64,000 bases of DNA from Bifidobacterium breve. Lineage in GTDB: Bacteria; Actinomycetota; Actinomycetes; Nanopelagicales; Nanopelagicaceae. The notes under the pieces are model-generated. The model did not search any database. It was given only the letters and a program-made list of their open reading frames with translations, and was not told the DNA's origin. The stretch spans positions 105,605 through 169,604 of the forward strand of contig CAMDBB010000003.1 of the NCBI GenBank assembly GCA_945889195.1. Reading direction: 5' to 3'. Position numbers and translations under genes: made by a program. Numbering within the stretch: the first letter of the stretch is position 1; the number at the start of each line of letters is the position of its first letter. This document shows, one piece after another, positions 53,913 to 63,641 of the stretch.

Positions 53913-54905
53913 ATGTCTGTTGAGCTTTCTGAGCGCCCCGCACCACCTGCCCCGCGCGAGATCACGACGCAGCCACGTAGATCAGATCAAATTTTCCGCA
54001 TCATCGTAACGATTGGCGGAATGGCATCGCTGGTAATTCTCGGATTGATTGCTCTCTTCTTATCTATTAAAGGTCTACACATTCTTACCGAAGAGAAGCT
54101 TGGATTTATCACAGGCTCAGCTTGGGAAGTAATCACAGATGACACCGGAACAATTGCTGAATCCAAATTCGGAATCGGCGCCATGCTCGTTGGAACATTC
54201 CTGTCAGCGATGATTGCCATTTTAGTTGGTGTGCCAATCTCAGTCTTAAGCGCTCTTTATCTAACCTTCTACGCAAATGGCAGAGTAAAGAAATTCCTCA
54301 TCTCTGTCATTGACTTGATGGCTGCCTTTCCTTCACTCCTCTTCGGTTTCTGGGGCTTCTTCGTCTTTATGTCATCGGCTGAATACTGGGCGAAGTTAAT
54401 AAATAAGTATCTAGGTTTTATTCCATTCTTTGATGTGCCAACGCCAATCTTTGAGCGTTCACCATTTATCGCAGGTCTGGTACTTGCAATCATGATTATT
54501 CCAATCGTTACATCTATCTCACGCGAAATCTTTGACCAGACTCCACTTGATCGAATTCAAGCTGCCTACGCGCTAGGCGCAACTCGATTGGCAATGATTA
54601 AAGCTGTAGTAATTCCATTTGGACGCGGTGGAATCATCGGTGGCGCCATGCTTGGGCTTGGTCGCGCGATGGGTGAAACAGTTGCCGTCTACACCGTGCT
54701 CAATGTGGTTTATCAGATAAATTGGCAAATTCTCTTTGGTGCAGGCGGAAACGTTGCGTCTCTCATCCTTCTTAAGTTTGGTGAGGCCGGCCCATACGAA
54801 GTCGATGCTTTGATGGCGGCAGGGCTCATTCTCTTCCTGCTCACACTTATAGTAAATGCCGTTGCAGATCTGCTCATTAATCGCTTTGGAGGTAAGGGTC
54901 GATGA
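53913..54905 (+). CDS. pstC: Phosphate ABC transporter permease PstC
   Basis: A 330-residue permease with six helices. It carries the permease loop EIFDQTPLDRIQAAYALGATR and GLGRAMGETVAVY. PstC and PstA form the membrane channel of the high-affinity phosphate importer. The start at 53913 (MSVELSERP) lies 45 bases after the PHO box; the frame remains open upstream but there it overlaps orn. The last four bases overlap pstA. Here pstC is the first gene; pstS normally is. Confidence 0.95.
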   Translation: MSVELSERPAPPAPREITTQPRRSDQIFRIIVTIGGMASLVILGLIALFLSIKGLHILTEEKLGFITGSAWEVITDDTGTIAESKFGIGAMLVGTFLSAMIAILVGVPISVLSALYLTFYANGRVKKFLISVIDLMAAFPSLLFGFWGFFVFMSSAEYWAKLINKYLGFIPFFDVPTPIFERSPFIAGLVLAIMIIPIVTSISREIFDQTPLDRIQAAYALGATRLAMIKAVVIPFGRGGIIGGAMLGLGRAMGETVAVYTVLNVVYQINWQILFGAGGNVASLILLKFGEAGPYEVDALMAAGLILFLLTLIVNAVADLLINRFGGKGR

Positions 54906-55948
54906 CACAGACCATTCCGACTCCACAGCGTCCATGGCAGCCTTCAAAGACTGATCGCTTTGAGACGCTAGGCGTTCTTGTTGCAAGTTTTGTATTAGCT
55001 GGCCTCACCGTTGAATTCACAGGACTTAACGGAAAACTTGGATTTGTTGTATCGCTCTTCTTCTCACTATTAATTTTAAATTATGGTTTTTACTTCCAAA
55101 AGCAAGGAAAAGCTGCAGCGAAGGATTCACTGCTACAAGTGTTTACTGTGATGGCCATTGTTCTTACTCTTATTCCAATTGTTAGCATCATCGCGACGGT
55201 AGTAAGCAAGGGCTACAAAGGCTTGCACTGGGGACTTCTCACTAAAGATATGGCGCTAGCTTCGGTGAACGACCCAATCGTTGCTGGTGGCTTAGGCCAT
55301 GCTCTTGCTGGAACTATCCTTATGGTTGGTGGCGCTCTCATCATCAGCTTCCCAATCGGAGTTCTGACTGCGCTCTACCTCACTGAAATTCGTGGCCCAC
55401 TTACGCGACCAATTCGTTTCTTAGTTCAAGCGATGTCAGGTGTGCCATCCATCGTTGCTGGCCTCTTTATCCTCTCTAGCTTGATCTATCCGGTAACAAA
55501 GGCGCTCTCCGGAATGATGGGTTCTCTCGCGCTCACCATCTTGATGATTCCTACAATTGCTCGTACAGCTGAAGAAATGCTCCGCCTGATTCCAAACGAA
55601 CTCCGTGAAGCAGGAGTTGCGCTCGGTGGAACTCAGTGGCGCACAGTAGCTGGCGTAATTCTTCCGGCAGCAAAGAGCGGTCTTGTCACAGCAATCATTC
55701 TGGGCGTCGCTCGCATTATTGGAGAAACTGCACCACTCTTGCTCGTTACAGGTGGTGGAGATGCTCTTAATCTCAATCCAACTGAAGGTGCGATGGGATC
55801 TCTTCCTTATTACATCTGGAAGTCATTCCTTACTGGCGGAACGCCTGAAGCATTTGCACGAGCCTGGGCGGGAATGTTGGTGCTCTTGAGCTTTATCTTC
55901 ATTCTCTTTGGGTTGGCACGCTACTTAAGCGGACGAAAGGTTGGCTAA
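54902..55948 (+). CDS. pstA: Phosphate ABC transporter permease PstA
   Basis: The second permease, 348 residues. It has an N-terminal pair of helices more than the minimal form (about 20-60), followed by the six-helix core with [33 protein letters not shown] and [14 protein letters not shown]. The ATG lies in the pstC stop (ATGA). It pairs with PstC and PstB. The pstB frame starts just at its end. Confidence 0.95.
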   Translation: MTQTIPTPQRPWQPSKTDRFETLGVLVASFVLAGLTVEFTGLNGKLGFVVSLFFSLLILNYGFYFQKQGKAAAKDSLLQVFTVMAIVLTLIPIVSIIATVVSKGYKGLHWGLLTKDMALASVNDPIVAGGLGHALAGTILMVGGALIISFPIGVLTALYLTEIRGPLTRPIRFLVQAMSGVPSIVAGLFILSSLIYPVTKALSGMMGSLALTILMIPTIARTAEEMLRLIPNELREAGVALGGTQWRTVAGVILPAAKSGLVTAIILGVARIIGETAPLLLVTGGGDALNLNPTEGAMGSLPYYIWKSFLTGGTPEAFARAWAGMLVLLSFIFILFGLARYLSGRKVG

Positions 55949-55997
55949 GACCATGACAGATAACCAGAGCTTTCAGGACAACGATAAGGAAGAGAAA

Positions 55998-56846
55998 ATG
56001 ACAACATCACATGCCAAGCCAGCTTCGCTATCAAGCGTCGCATCTGCCAGAACCATGTCCCAGCCGGGCACCACACTTCTTGGTACAGGTCTTGAGACAC
56101 GCGGAGTTCACGCATGGTTTGGAAAGAAGCATGTTCTCTCTGACATCAGCCTCGATTTCGCAGCAGGAACAGTCACTGCACTGATTGGTCCATCAGGTTG
56201 CGGTAAGTCCACATTTATCCGCACACTCAATCGTATGCACGAATTTATTCCAACAGCTGCAATGGCTGGTGAAGTACTGCTCGACGGTAAGGATGTTTAC
56301 GCACCCGGTACAGATGTCACCAAGATTCGCTTGCGCGTCGGTATGGTCTTTCAGAAGCCAAACCCATTCCCATCTATGACTATTGGACAGAATGTCCTCT
56401 CTGGTTTGAAGCTCGCTCAGATTAAGAAGAGCAATACCGATGAACTACTTGAATCTTGCCTGACTCGTGCAGGCCTTTGGAATGAAGTAAAAGATCGCCT
56501 TGACGAACACGGTGGAGCGCTCTCAGGTGGTCAGCAGCAGCGTCTGTGTATCGCGCGCTCTCTGGCAGTTGAACCACAGGTACTTCTGATGGATGAACCA
56601 TGTTCAGCGCTCGACCCAGGATCGACATTTAGAATTGAAGAGACCATTGCAGAGCTGGCTAAATCAATGACCATCGTCATCGTGACCCACAACATGCAGC
56701 AGGCTGCCCGCGTCTCTGATTACACCGCCTTCTTCCTCTCCGATGGTGGACCTGGTGAAATGATTGAGGCGGCTCCTACGAGCAAAATCTTCTCTTCGCC
56801 TCAAGATAAGCGCACTGAAGATTATGTAACAGGGCGTTTCGGCTAA
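55998..56846 (+). CDS. pstB: Phosphate ABC transporter ATPase PstB
   Basis: A 282-residue ATPase. Walker A is [20 protein letters not shown], the signature [15 protein letters not shown], Walker [16 protein letters not shown] and the switch His in [15 protein letters not shown]. An extra N-terminus of about 45 residues, rich in Ser/Ala/Thr, precedes the usual beginning at [12 protein letters not shown]. The frame is open to 55941 (TTG) with an ATG at 55953; 55998 is chosen because AAGGAAG lies six to ten bases upstream. Confidence 0.93.
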   Translation: MTTSHAKPASLSSVASARTMSQPGTTLLGTGLETRGVHAWFGKKHVLSDISLDFAAGTVTALIGPSGCGKSTFIRTLNRMHEFIPTAAMAGEVLLDGKDVYAPGTDVTKIRLRVGMVFQKPNPFPSMTIGQNVLSGLKLAQIKKSNTDELLESCLTRAGLWNEVKDRLDEHGGALSGGQQQRLCIARSLAVEPQVLLMDEPCSALDPGSTFRIEETIAELAKSMTIVIVTHNMQQAARVSDYTAFFLSDGGPGEMIEAAPTSKIFSSPQDKRTEDYVTGRFG

Positions 56847-56854
56847 ACCCATCT

Positions 56855-56883
56855 GTTCACCTTCTAGAACCGCAACGTTTACC
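56855..56883 (+). promoter_or_regulatory. Possible weak PHO box before pstS
   Basis: GTTCACC (56855) and GTTTACC (56877) are separated by 22 bases, with AGAACCG between at the 11-base step. This is a degenerate form of the site before pstC and may give pstS its own phosphate-regulated promoter. Confidence 0.4.
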
Positions 56884-56963
56884 TAATTGTGGCTCACCAG
56901 TAACGCTCCAAACGTAACTTCGTCCCTGTAGGGAGTACCTACCAATTAGCACAAGGGGAACAA

Positions 56964-58112
56964 ATGAAGTTTTCAAAGAAGGCCAAGGCTCTCGTAGTAG
57001 CCGGCTTTATTGCAGTTGCATCTGCAACACCAGCTCATGCACTAGATCTTCAGGGATCTGGAGCATCGTTCGTTGACCCACTTCTACAGGCTTGCAAGGC
57101 AGGCTTTGCAAAGGCAACAAATCACTCTTATGTTTATACATCAACTGGTTCAGGTACCGGCAAGAAGAATGCTGACGCCAACATTGGTCAATTCTGGTTC
57201 TCAGACTCAGCACATACTGCTGCAACCAAGCGCTCAACAGTCTTCCATGCCCCAATCGTTGCTGCTCCAATTGCAGTACTTGTAAATCTTCCCGCAAAAA
57301 AGGATATTTACCTCTCATCCACAACAGTTGCTAAAATTTTCGCTGGTGAAATCACTAAGTGGAACGACCCAGCAATTGCTGCAGATAACAACCGTTCTGT
57401 AACAACAACTGTCTACAGGAAGGATGCACAAGGAAACGCGGTCAAGGATAAGAATGGAAATCCTGTAGTTCTTCGTACAGGTTCAAAGTCGATCATCTAC
57501 ACACTTCCAAATCAACCGATTAAGGTTATCTTCCGTGCAGACGGCTCAGGAACTTCAAACAACTTCACAACTTGGCTCAACGGTGTTGCACCAAGTGTTT
57601 GGACAAAGAAGGGTAACGATGCGTTCACAACAGCGTTCCCAGGAAACATCAACGCTCCAGGAAACATCGGTCGAATCGTTGGTGCAAACCAGTCACAAGG
57701 AATTGCAACACTAGCTGCAAAGACAAAGTACTCAATTACATATGCTGAGAAGAACTGGGGAGATGCTTACGGTCTTCGTTCTGCTTACGTAAGTAATGCT
57801 TCCGGAAACTTTACATTCCCAGATTCAGCTGCAACCTCAGCCTTCCTAGGCGAGGCAAAGCAGAGTGCTGACGGCATTGTGACCTTCGACTATGGCACCA
57901 AGGTTGCCGGAGCGTACACGCTTGGAATTGTCTCTTACATGCTCGTTGAGACTGAATACAAGGATAAGGCTCAAGGAGCGGCAGTTAAGGAGCTCGCTCA
58001 GTACATCCTCTCTCCACAATGTCCAGGCGCTAATCCGAAGCTGGGCTTCATCGTGGTCTCTGGTACTTTCAAGGCCAAGGCAGATGAACTACTTGCAAGA
58101 ATGAATAAGTAA
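56964..58112 (+). CDS. pstS: Phosphate-binding protein PstS
   Basis: A 382-residue exported phosphate-binding protein. The N-terminus MKFSKKAKALVVAGFIAVAS is a signal peptide with likely cleavage after AHA, and the mature protein begins LDLQGSGASFVDPLLQAC. Phosphate ligands lie in the GSGAS and TGSGTGKKNA blocks and in RADGSGTSNNFTTWL. No lipobox Cys is present at the cleavage site, unlike the lipoprotein PstS of most Gram-positive bacteria. An AGGGGAAC ribosome site is five bases before the ATG. It is last in the cluster and ends at a strong terminator, likely to allow higher expression than the membrane parts. Confidence 0.95.
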   Translation: MKFSKKAKALVVAGFIAVASATPAHALDLQGSGASFVDPLLQACKAGFAKATNHSYVYTSTGSGTGKKNADANIGQFWFSDSAHTAATKRSTVFHAPIVAAPIAVLVNLPAKKDIYLSSTTVAKIFAGEITKWNDPAIAADNNRSVTTTVYRKDAQGNAVKDKNGNPVVLRTGSKSIIYTLPNQPIKVIFRADGSGTSNNFTTWLNGVAPSVWTKKGNDAFTTAFPGNINAPGNIGRIVGANQSQGIATLAAKTKYSITYAEKNWGDAYGLRSAYVSNASGNFTFPDSAATSAFLGEAKQSADGIVTFDYGTKVAGAYTLGIVSYMLVETEYKDKAQGAAVKELAQYILSPQCPGANPKLGFIVVSGTFKAKADELLARMNK

Positions 58113-58126
58113 CAACTCAAAAATAG

Positions 58127-58168
58127 AACTGGGTAGTCCACTTCGGTGGGCTACCCAGTTTTGTTTTT
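58127..58168 (+). terminator. Strong intrinsic terminator after pstS
   Basis: AACTGGGTAGTCCAC and GTGGGCTACCCAGTT form a 15-bp stem (one mismatch-type G-T pair) closed by a TTCG tetraloop, followed by TTGTTTTT. It ends the pst cluster. Confidence 0.92.
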
Positions 58169-58193
58169 AAGGGAGTGATTTATGAGCAAAGAG

Positions 58194-58267
58194 TGTGCCC
58201 GGCTGGAATCGAACCAGCGACCTACCGCTTAGAAGGCGGTTGCTCTATCCGACTGAGCTACGGGCAC
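58194..58267 (-). tRNA. tRNA-Arg (anticodon TCT)
   Basis: The minus strand folds with acceptor GTGCCCG/CGGGCAC, anticodon stem ACCGC/GCGGT around loop CTTCTAA (anticodon TCT) and T-arm CTGG TTCGATT CCAG. Discriminator A; CCA is not encoded. Confidence 0.95.
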
Positions 58268-58318
58268 TTGTGAGGAACATCTGCGATTGCGGAGTAAGTC
58301 TACCGAAGCATTGACGGG

Positions 58319-58324
58319 TAGAGT
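58319..58324 (+). promoter_or_regulatory. -10 element TAGAGT for ettA
   Basis: TAGAGT ends eight bases before the ettA ATG, and no Shine-Dalgarno sequence is visible. It would start the ettA operon. Confidence 0.35.
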
Positions 58325-58332
58325 CTCGCCTT

Positions 58333-60000
58333 ATGGCTGAGTTCATTTATACGATGAAGAAGGCGCGTAAAGCGCATGGTGAGAAGGTAATTCTCGACGA
58401 CGTTACCTTGATGTTTTATCCAGGTGCCAAGATCGGCGTGGTTGGTCCAAACGGTGCTGGTAAGTCAACGGTCCTACAGATCATGGCCGGCCTTCAGCAG
58501 CCTTCTAATGGCGAGGCATACCTAACTCCAGGTTTTACTGTGGGCATCTTGCTACAAGAGCCAATTCTTGATGAGACCAAAAACGTTATCGATAACGTTA
58601 AAGAGGGCGTCGCCGAAACTGTTTCAATGCTTAAGCGTTTTGATGAAATCTCTGAAGAGATGGCTAACCCCGATGCCGACTATGACAAGTTGTTAGCCGA
58701 GATGGGCGATCTGCAAGAAAAGTTAGACCACCGCAACGCCTGGGAACTTGATTCCCAATTAGAACAGGCAATGGATGCCCTGCGTTGCCCACCGGCAGAT
58801 GCTGATGTTTCTGTTCTATCAGGTGGCGAAAAGCGTCGTGTGGCACTTTGTAAGTTGTTACTGCAAGCACCTGATCTTTTACTTCTCGATGAGCCAACTA
58901 ACCACTTAGATGCTGAATCAGTGCTTTGGTTAGAACAACATTTAAATAAGTATCCTGGCGCAGTTGTAGCGATTACGCACGATAGATATTTCCTCGACAA
59001 CGTAGCTGAGTGGATTCTCGAACTCGATCGCGGTCGCGCTTATCCGTACGAAGGTAACTACTCAACTTACTTGGAAACAAAAGCAACTCGTTTAAAGATT
59101 GAAGGCCAGAAAGATGCCAAGCGCGCAAAGCGTTTGACTGAAGAACTCGAATGGGTTCGCATGAATGCCAAGGGTCGCCAGGTTAAATCTAAAGCACGCT
59201 TAGCTCGCTATGAAGAGATGGCGGCCGAAGCAGACAAGATGCGCAAGTTGGACTTTGAAGAAATTCAGATTCCACCTGGCCCACGTTTAGGTAACATAGT
59301 GATTGAAGTAAATAACTTATCTAAAGGCTTTGGCGATCGTCTGCTAATTGATGATCTCTCATTTACTTTGCCACGTAACGGCATCGTCGGAATCATCGGC
59401 CCTAACGGTGCTGGTAAGACCACGCTATTTAAGACTTTAATTGGCATGGAACAGCCAGATTCTGGTTCAGTAAAAGTGGGCGAGACGGTAAAGATTTCCT
59501 ACGTTGATCAGTCACGTGGAGGCATTGACCCGAAGAAATCACTTTGGGAAGTTGTCTCTGACGGTCTTGATTACATCAAGGTCGGCAATGTTGAAATGCC
59601 TTCTCGCGCATACGTTTCGGCCTTCGGCTTTAAGGGCCCGGATCAACAGAAGCCTGCTGGAGTTTTATCCGGTGGAGAACGTAACCGTTTGAACTTAGCG
59701 CTAACACTTAAAGCTGGCGGAAACTTACTGCTTCTCGATGAGCCAACGAACGACTTAGATGTTGAAACACTTGGTTCACTAGAAAACGCGCTTCTGGAAT
59801 TTCCTGGTTGCGCTGTGGTGATCTCGCACGATCGTTGGTTCCTTGACCGCGTAGCAACACACATCTTGGCTTACGAAGGCGAATCAAAGTGGTTCTGGTT
59901 TGAAGGAAATTTCGAGTCTTACGAAGAGAATAAAATCTCTCGACTAGGTTCTGAAGCATCTCGCCCTCATCGTGCGACCTACCGAAAGTTAACCCGCTAA
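58333..60000 (+). CDS. ettA: ABC-F translational throttle protein EttA
   Basis: A 555-residue soluble ABC-F protein with two ATPase domains. Walker A motifs are [15 protein letters not shown] and [15 protein letters not shown]; signatures are [15 protein letters not shown] and [13 protein letters not shown]. The arm insertion follows in the first domain ([20 protein letters not shown] region) and the linker contains [18 protein letters not shown]. EttA binds the ribosomal E site and gates translation by ATP/ADP level. Its stop shares one base with the thioesterase ATG, and two further genes follow closely. Confidence 0.95.
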   Translation: MAEFIYTMKKARKAHGEKVILDDVTLMFYPGAKIGVVGPNGAGKSTVLQIMAGLQQPSNGEAYLTPGFTVGILLQEPILDETKNVIDNVKEGVAETVSMLKRFDEISEEMANPDADYDKLLAEMGDLQEKLDHRNAWELDSQLEQAMDALRCPPADADVSVLSGGEKRRVALCKLLLQAPDLLLLDEPTNHLDAESVLWLEQHLNKYPGAVVAITHDRYFLDNVAEWILELDRGRAYPYEGNYSTYLETKATRLKIEGQKDAKRAKRLTEELEWVRMNAKGRQVKSKARLARYEEMAAEADKMRKLDFEEIQIPPGPRLGNIVIEVNNLSKGFGDRLLIDDLSFTLPRNGIVGIIGPNGAGKTTLFKTLIGMEQPDSGSVKVGETVKISYVDQSRGGIDPKKSLWEVVSDGLDYIKVGNVEMPSRAYVSAFGFKGPDQQKPAGVLSGGERNRLNLALTLKAGGNLLLLDEPTNDLDVETLGSLENALLEFPGCAVVISHDRWFLDRVATHILAYEGESKWFWFEGNFESYEENKISRLGSEASRPHRATYRKLTR

Positions 60001-60404
60001 TGCGCCACCTAACTAAAGCTCATGTGCGTTGGGATGATCTCGATGGTTTTGGCCACGTTAACAACGCAACTTATTTAACTTACATTCAAGAAGCACGTGC
60101 CGACTTCACTTGGTACTCACGCAAATCAGTTGGGCTAGAACCAATGTTGGCCGACATGGTGGTTGGTCGCGCCGAAGTTGATTTCATCGTGCCGATCTAC
60201 GAAGGCGGCTTTGATTTAGATGTTGCCATTTGGGTAGCCAAGATCGGAAACTCCTCATTTGAATTAGCTTATGAACTAAGTAGTCCAAATGGTTTGCATG
60301 CTCGTGGGCGCACAGTTCAGGTAGCGGTATCTATGGAAACCAAGAAATCACGGCCACTAAATCAAGAGGAACGTGACTTTTTAACTGGTTACCTAGAGGC
60401 TTAA
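60000..60404 (+). CDS. Hotdog-fold acyl-CoA thioesterase
   Basis: A 134-residue 4HBT-type thioesterase. The motif WDDLDGFGHVNNATYLTYIQ contains the catalytic Asp/His region of the YbgC/FadM-like group, and the basic DFTWYSRKSV follows. It hydrolyses acyl-CoA thioesters. The ATG overlaps the ettA stop by one base, and the GH13 gene starts three bases after its stop, so all are co-transcribed. A link between this enzyme and EttA is known in many Actinobacteria as gene adjacency. Confidence 0.87.
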   Translation: MRHLTKAHVRWDDLDGFGHVNNATYLTYIQEARADFTWYSRKSVGLEPMLADMVVGRAEVDFIVPIYEGGFDLDVAIWVAKIGNSSFELAYELSSPNGLHARGRTVQVAVSMETKKSRPLNQEERDFLTGYLEA

Positions 60405-60407
60405 GCC

Positions 60408-62081
60408 ATGCAGTTAGCACCACGCTCTGAGCGTCTTTGGTGGCGCGATGCTGTTACTTATCAAATCTATATTCGCTCATTTGCCGATAGCAATGGCGAT
60501 GGCATCGGTGATATCAACGGTATTCGTTCGCGTCTTGCTTACCTAAAAGAACTTGGCATTGATGCAATCTGGATTACGCCTTGGTTTCCATCTCCGCAAA
60601 AAGATCATGGTTACGATGTGGCAAATTACTTTGATATCGAACCCGATTACGGCACTTTGGCCGATGCCAAAGCGCTAATTGCTGAAGCGCATGCAATTGG
60701 CATTCGCATATTGCTCGACATTGTTCCCAACCACTGCAGCGATCAACACGAATGGTTTCAGGCCGCCCTTAAAGCAGCACCTGGCAGCAAAGAGCGCGAG
60801 CGCTTTCATTTCCTTGATGGCAAAGGTAAGAACGGCGACCTGCCACCAAATAACTGGCCATCTGTTTTTGGCGGGGTTGCTTGGCAACGAGTAATCGAAG
60901 CTGATGGCAAACCAGGGCAGTGGTACTTACATCTCTTTGCTACCGAACAACCAGATTTCAATTGGGAAAATGCCGAAGTTCGCGAACACTTCGAAAACAT
61001 TTTAAAGTTCTGGCTTGATCTCGGAATTGATGGTTTCCGTATCGATGTGGCACACGCCATGATTAAAGCCGAAGGTCTGCCAGACATCGTTGAATCAGAA
61101 GCGAGCAATGAGATGTTGTCGGCAACGCAACATCCATTCTGGGATCAAGAAGGTGTACATGACATTCACCGATCTTGGCGCAAAATTCTTGATTCATACC
61201 CAGGTGATCGAATGGCAGTAGCTGAAGCGTGGGTAAGCCCGGCAACTCGCATTGCGCGTTATTTACGCCCTGATGAATTAGCGAATTCATTTAACTTTGA
61301 TTTCCTGATTACTTTGTGGGATGCCCCTGAAATTAAGGGACGCATCGTTACTTCAATGGCGGCAATGGCTGAAGTTGGTGCGCCATCTTCTTGGGTGTTT
61401 AACAATCACGATTTAGTTCGCTCGGTTGATCGCTTCGATCTAGGGTTGTTAAACGTAGATAAATCCACGTTGCACCGCCAAGGCGATGCGAAGAAATTTA
61501 ATTTAGAACGTGGAACTCGTCGTGCCAGAGCTGGTGCGCTACTGATGTTGGCGTTGCCAGGTGGTGCTTATGTTTACCAAGGCGAAGAGTTAGCGTTACC
61601 TGAAGTTCGCGATATTCCAGAAGATCGCTTAACTGACCCACGCTGGGTAATGAGCGGCAAAGTTGATCGTGGTCGCGATGGTTGTCGTGTGCCGCTGCCT
61701 TGGCATCACGAACCAACTGGCGCATTTGGTTTTTCTGCCAATGAATCTTTAAAGCCGTTTGAAGCATGGTTGCCACAGAGCCAATGGTGGGGCAAGTTCG
61801 CAGCTTCACTGCAAGATGGAAAACCTGAATCCACTCTGACTATGTATCGCAAAGCACTAGCAATTCGTAAGGCCGAAGCTGGTTTAGGGGACGGCCCAAT
61901 GACTTGGCTTGATGTAAACGATGAAGTTTTAGCATTTACTCGCCCCGGTAATTTCACTTGCTATGTGAACTTCGGAGCTGAGATTGATTTACCAGCGGAT
62001 GCAGAAATATTGGTTTCTAGCGCTCCACTTAGCGGAAATAAATTACCAACCGATACTGCAGTCTGGTTGCGACTTAATTGA
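60408..62081 (+). CDS. GH13 alpha-glucosidase 2
   Basis: A 557-residue cytosolic GH13 enzyme. It has SFADSNGDGIGDINGI, LDIVPNHCSDQHEWF, the nucleophile in DGFRIDVAHAM, acid/base in MAVAEAWVSP and the third acid in VFNNHDLVRS. It is a paralogue of the enzyme at 19987 with nearly the same order of motifs (PPNNWPSVFGG compared with PPTDWVSHFAP). The genes of this part of the window use more TTA and TTG Leu codons than the first copy. Substrate probably alpha-glucosides such as maltose or trehalose-derived sugars. The globin TTG start overlaps its stop. Confidence 0.88.
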   Translation: MQLAPRSERLWWRDAVTYQIYIRSFADSNGDGIGDINGIRSRLAYLKELGIDAIWITPWFPSPQKDHGYDVANYFDIEPDYGTLADAKALIAEAHAIGIRILLDIVPNHCSDQHEWFQAALKAAPGSKERERFHFLDGKGKNGDLPPNNWPSVFGGVAWQRVIEADGKPGQWYLHLFATEQPDFNWENAEVREHFENILKFWLDLGIDGFRIDVAHAMIKAEGLPDIVESEASNEMLSATQHPFWDQEGVHDIHRSWRKILDSYPGDRMAVAEAWVSPATRIARYLRPDELANSFNFDFLITLWDAPEIKGRIVTSMAAMAEVGAPSSWVFNNHDLVRSVDRFDLGLLNVDKSTLHRQGDAKKFNLERGTRRARAGALLMLALPGGAYVYQGEELALPEVRDIPEDRLTDPRWVMSGKVDRGRDGCRVPLPWHHEPTGAFGFSANESLKPFEAWLPQSQWWGKFAASLQDGKPESTLTMYRKALAIRKAEAGLGDGPMTWLDVNDEVLAFTRPGNFTCYVNFGAEIDLPADAEILVSSAPLSGNKLPTDTAVWLRLN

Positions 62082-62449
62082 GTTTCTATGAAGAAGTTGG
62101 TGGCGAAGTATTCTTTGCCGATTTAGTTTCGCAGTTCTATGCACACGTTGCAACAGACCCAATTTTGCGTCCGATGTATCCAGAATCGGATATGAAGGGT
62201 GCTGCTGAGCGTTTGCAGAAATTTCTCGAACAATATTGGGGCGGGCCAACTACTTATTCCGAAGAGCGCGGACACCCACGATTAAGAATGCGCCATGCTG
62301 GTTTTCATATTGATCGCGCAGCTCATGGCGCCTGGATTGGTGCGATGCGAAAAGCTATTGATGGGGTTGAAATTGATGCTGCCCACAAAGAAACTTTATG
62401 GGGCTATTTAGAAATGGCAGCTGCGGGTTTAGTTAATCAAGCAGATTGA
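62078..62449 (+). CDS. glbO: Group II truncated haemoglobin (GlbO type)
   Basis: A 123-residue truncated haemoglobin. It starts MSFYEEVGGEVFFADLVSQFY and has the typical RPMYPESDMKGAAERLQKFL, YWGGPTTYSEERGHPRLRMR and RHAGFHIDRAA with the proximal His. The TrHbO group binds oxygen and may help respiration or detoxify. The start is TTG at 62078, overlapping the GH13 stop (TTGA). The last 13 bases overlap the convergent MscS-like gene. Confidence 0.93.
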   Translation: MSFYEEVGGEVFFADLVSQFYAHVATDPILRPMYPESDMKGAAERLQKFLEQYWGGPTTYSEERGHPRLRMRHAGFHIDRAAHGAWIGAMRKAIDGVEIDAAHKETLWGYLEMAAAGLVNQAD

Positions 62450-62985
62450 CTTGAGTTTCCAACTTTAAGAATTTCCCCATTGCGCAGGTACCAAAGAGTG
62501 CCGTTGCTATCGCGCACAGTTGTAATTCGCAGTCCAACTTTTTCAACCACACCTTTAATTTCTAGAACTTCAACGGTATCGCCGACACCATATTGATCTT
62601 CAACTAACATAAAGATTCCAGAGAGCACATCGCGCACAATTGTCTGAGCACCTAAACCGAGGGCCACGCCAATAACACCGGCAGAGGCAATAAATGGGCC
62701 TAAATTAAATCCAAACTCACCTAGCACTGTGGCAAAAGCGATTAGCCAAATAACTGAATTCAAGGTGCTGCTAAGAACTGTGCCAGTTGTCTTTGCCCGC
62801 TCTTTTTGACGAGCGCCAACACCTCTTAAGCCAGGGCGCAGATCGGCTGTGGCCAGCCGGTTCATGGCGCGGGTAATGGCCCGCTTGCCAAAGTATTGGG
62901 TTGCGCTAGCAATTAGCAGAACCAGCAGGATGCGCAGTGGGGCACCACTAAACCAGTCGATTGCCTCTTGCAGGGTCATGTTCAT
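62437..62985 (-). CDS. Short MscS-family mechanosensitive channel
   Basis: A 182-residue channel protein. Two or three helices include the pore helix ASAGVIGVALGLGAQTIVRD, followed by the beta domain FMLVEDQYGVGDTVEV. The usual C-terminal alpha/beta vestibule is missing: the protein ends at about residue 182 just after KVGNSSQS, compared with about 280 in E. coli MscS. Such short forms occur in Actinobacteria. It releases solutes on osmotic downshock. An ATG at 62979 is an alternative start. Confidence 0.87.
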   Translation of the reverse strand: MNMTLQEAIDWFSGAPLRILLVLLIASATQYFGKRAITRAMNRLATADLRPGLRGVGARQKERAKTTGTVLSSTLNSVIWLIAFATVLGEFGFNLGPFIASAGVIGVALGLGAQTIVRDVLSGIFMLVEDQYGVGDTVEVLEIKGVVEKVGLRITTVRDSNGTLWYLRNGEILKVGNSSQSA

Positions 62986-63091
62986 AATGAGCCTGACTCT
63001 AACGAATTCTTAACCCAAAAGGCGCTAGAAATCCGCTCTTTCGTAGAACTTTTGAGGCAAGATATGGCAATCGGCGCGAGCCACGCGCTTC

Positions 63092-63106
63092 GATCGGGGA
63101 GCGATC
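63092..63106 (+). promoter_or_regulatory. Hairpin holding the ribosome site of the HNH gene
   Basis: GATCG and CGATC form a perfect 5-bp stem with loop GGGAG, directly before the ATG at 63107. The loop contains the Shine-Dalgarno sequence, so folding could modulate translation. Confidence 0.4.
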
Positions 63107-63622
63107 ATGTCGCGAACACTAATTCTAAACGCTACCTACGAACCGTTAGGTGTTGTGTCAGATCGTCGCGCGCTCATTTTAGTTTTGAATCAACGTGCAA
63201 CTATGGTCGAAGATTCTGGCGTTGTTCTACATTATGCAACCGGCCATGTTTCTCTGCCATCAGTTATTAGATTAAATAAATTTGTGCGAATTCCATATCG
63301 TCACGCGGTTCCACTTTCCCGGCGCGCAATCTTCGCCCGCGATGGTGGTCGTTGTGTTTACTGCGGAAATGCCGCGACCTCGATTGATCACGTGATTCCG
63401 CGTTCTCGTGGTGGCGGCCACAATTGGGAAAATGTGGTGGCTGCATGCCATCGTTGCAATCACGCCAAAGCTGATAAACCGCTGAAAGAATTAGGCTGGC
63501 GACTTAGATCACTTCCGCGCGAACCAGTTGGCGCTGCCTGGCGAATTTTGGGCACGGGCAGAACCGAAAATCGTTGGCTGCCATATCTAGAACCATTTGG
63601 TGCGTCAGCAGCTACTGCTTAA
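63107..63622 (+). CDS. HNH endonuclease family protein
   Basis: A 171-residue protein. The C-terminal half is an HNH domain with CVYCG and CHRCN zinc-binding Cys pairs and the SIDHVIPRSRGGGHNWENVV catalytic core. The N-terminal part (MSRTLILNATYEPLGVVSDR) is common to a conserved actinobacterial HNH group. The role is unknown, possibly DNA repair or phage-related. No mobile genes are nearby. A small membrane protein gene follows 19 bases later. Confidence 0.85.
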   Translation: MSRTLILNATYEPLGVVSDRRALILVLNQRATMVEDSGVVLHYATGHVSLPSVIRLNKFVRIPYRHAVPLSRRAIFARDGGRCVYCGNAATSIDHVIPRSRGGGHNWENVVAACHRCNHAKADKPLKELGWRLRSLPREPVGAAWRILGTGRTENRWLPYLEPFGASAATA

Positions 63623-63641
63623 GTCAATTACACTTACACCC

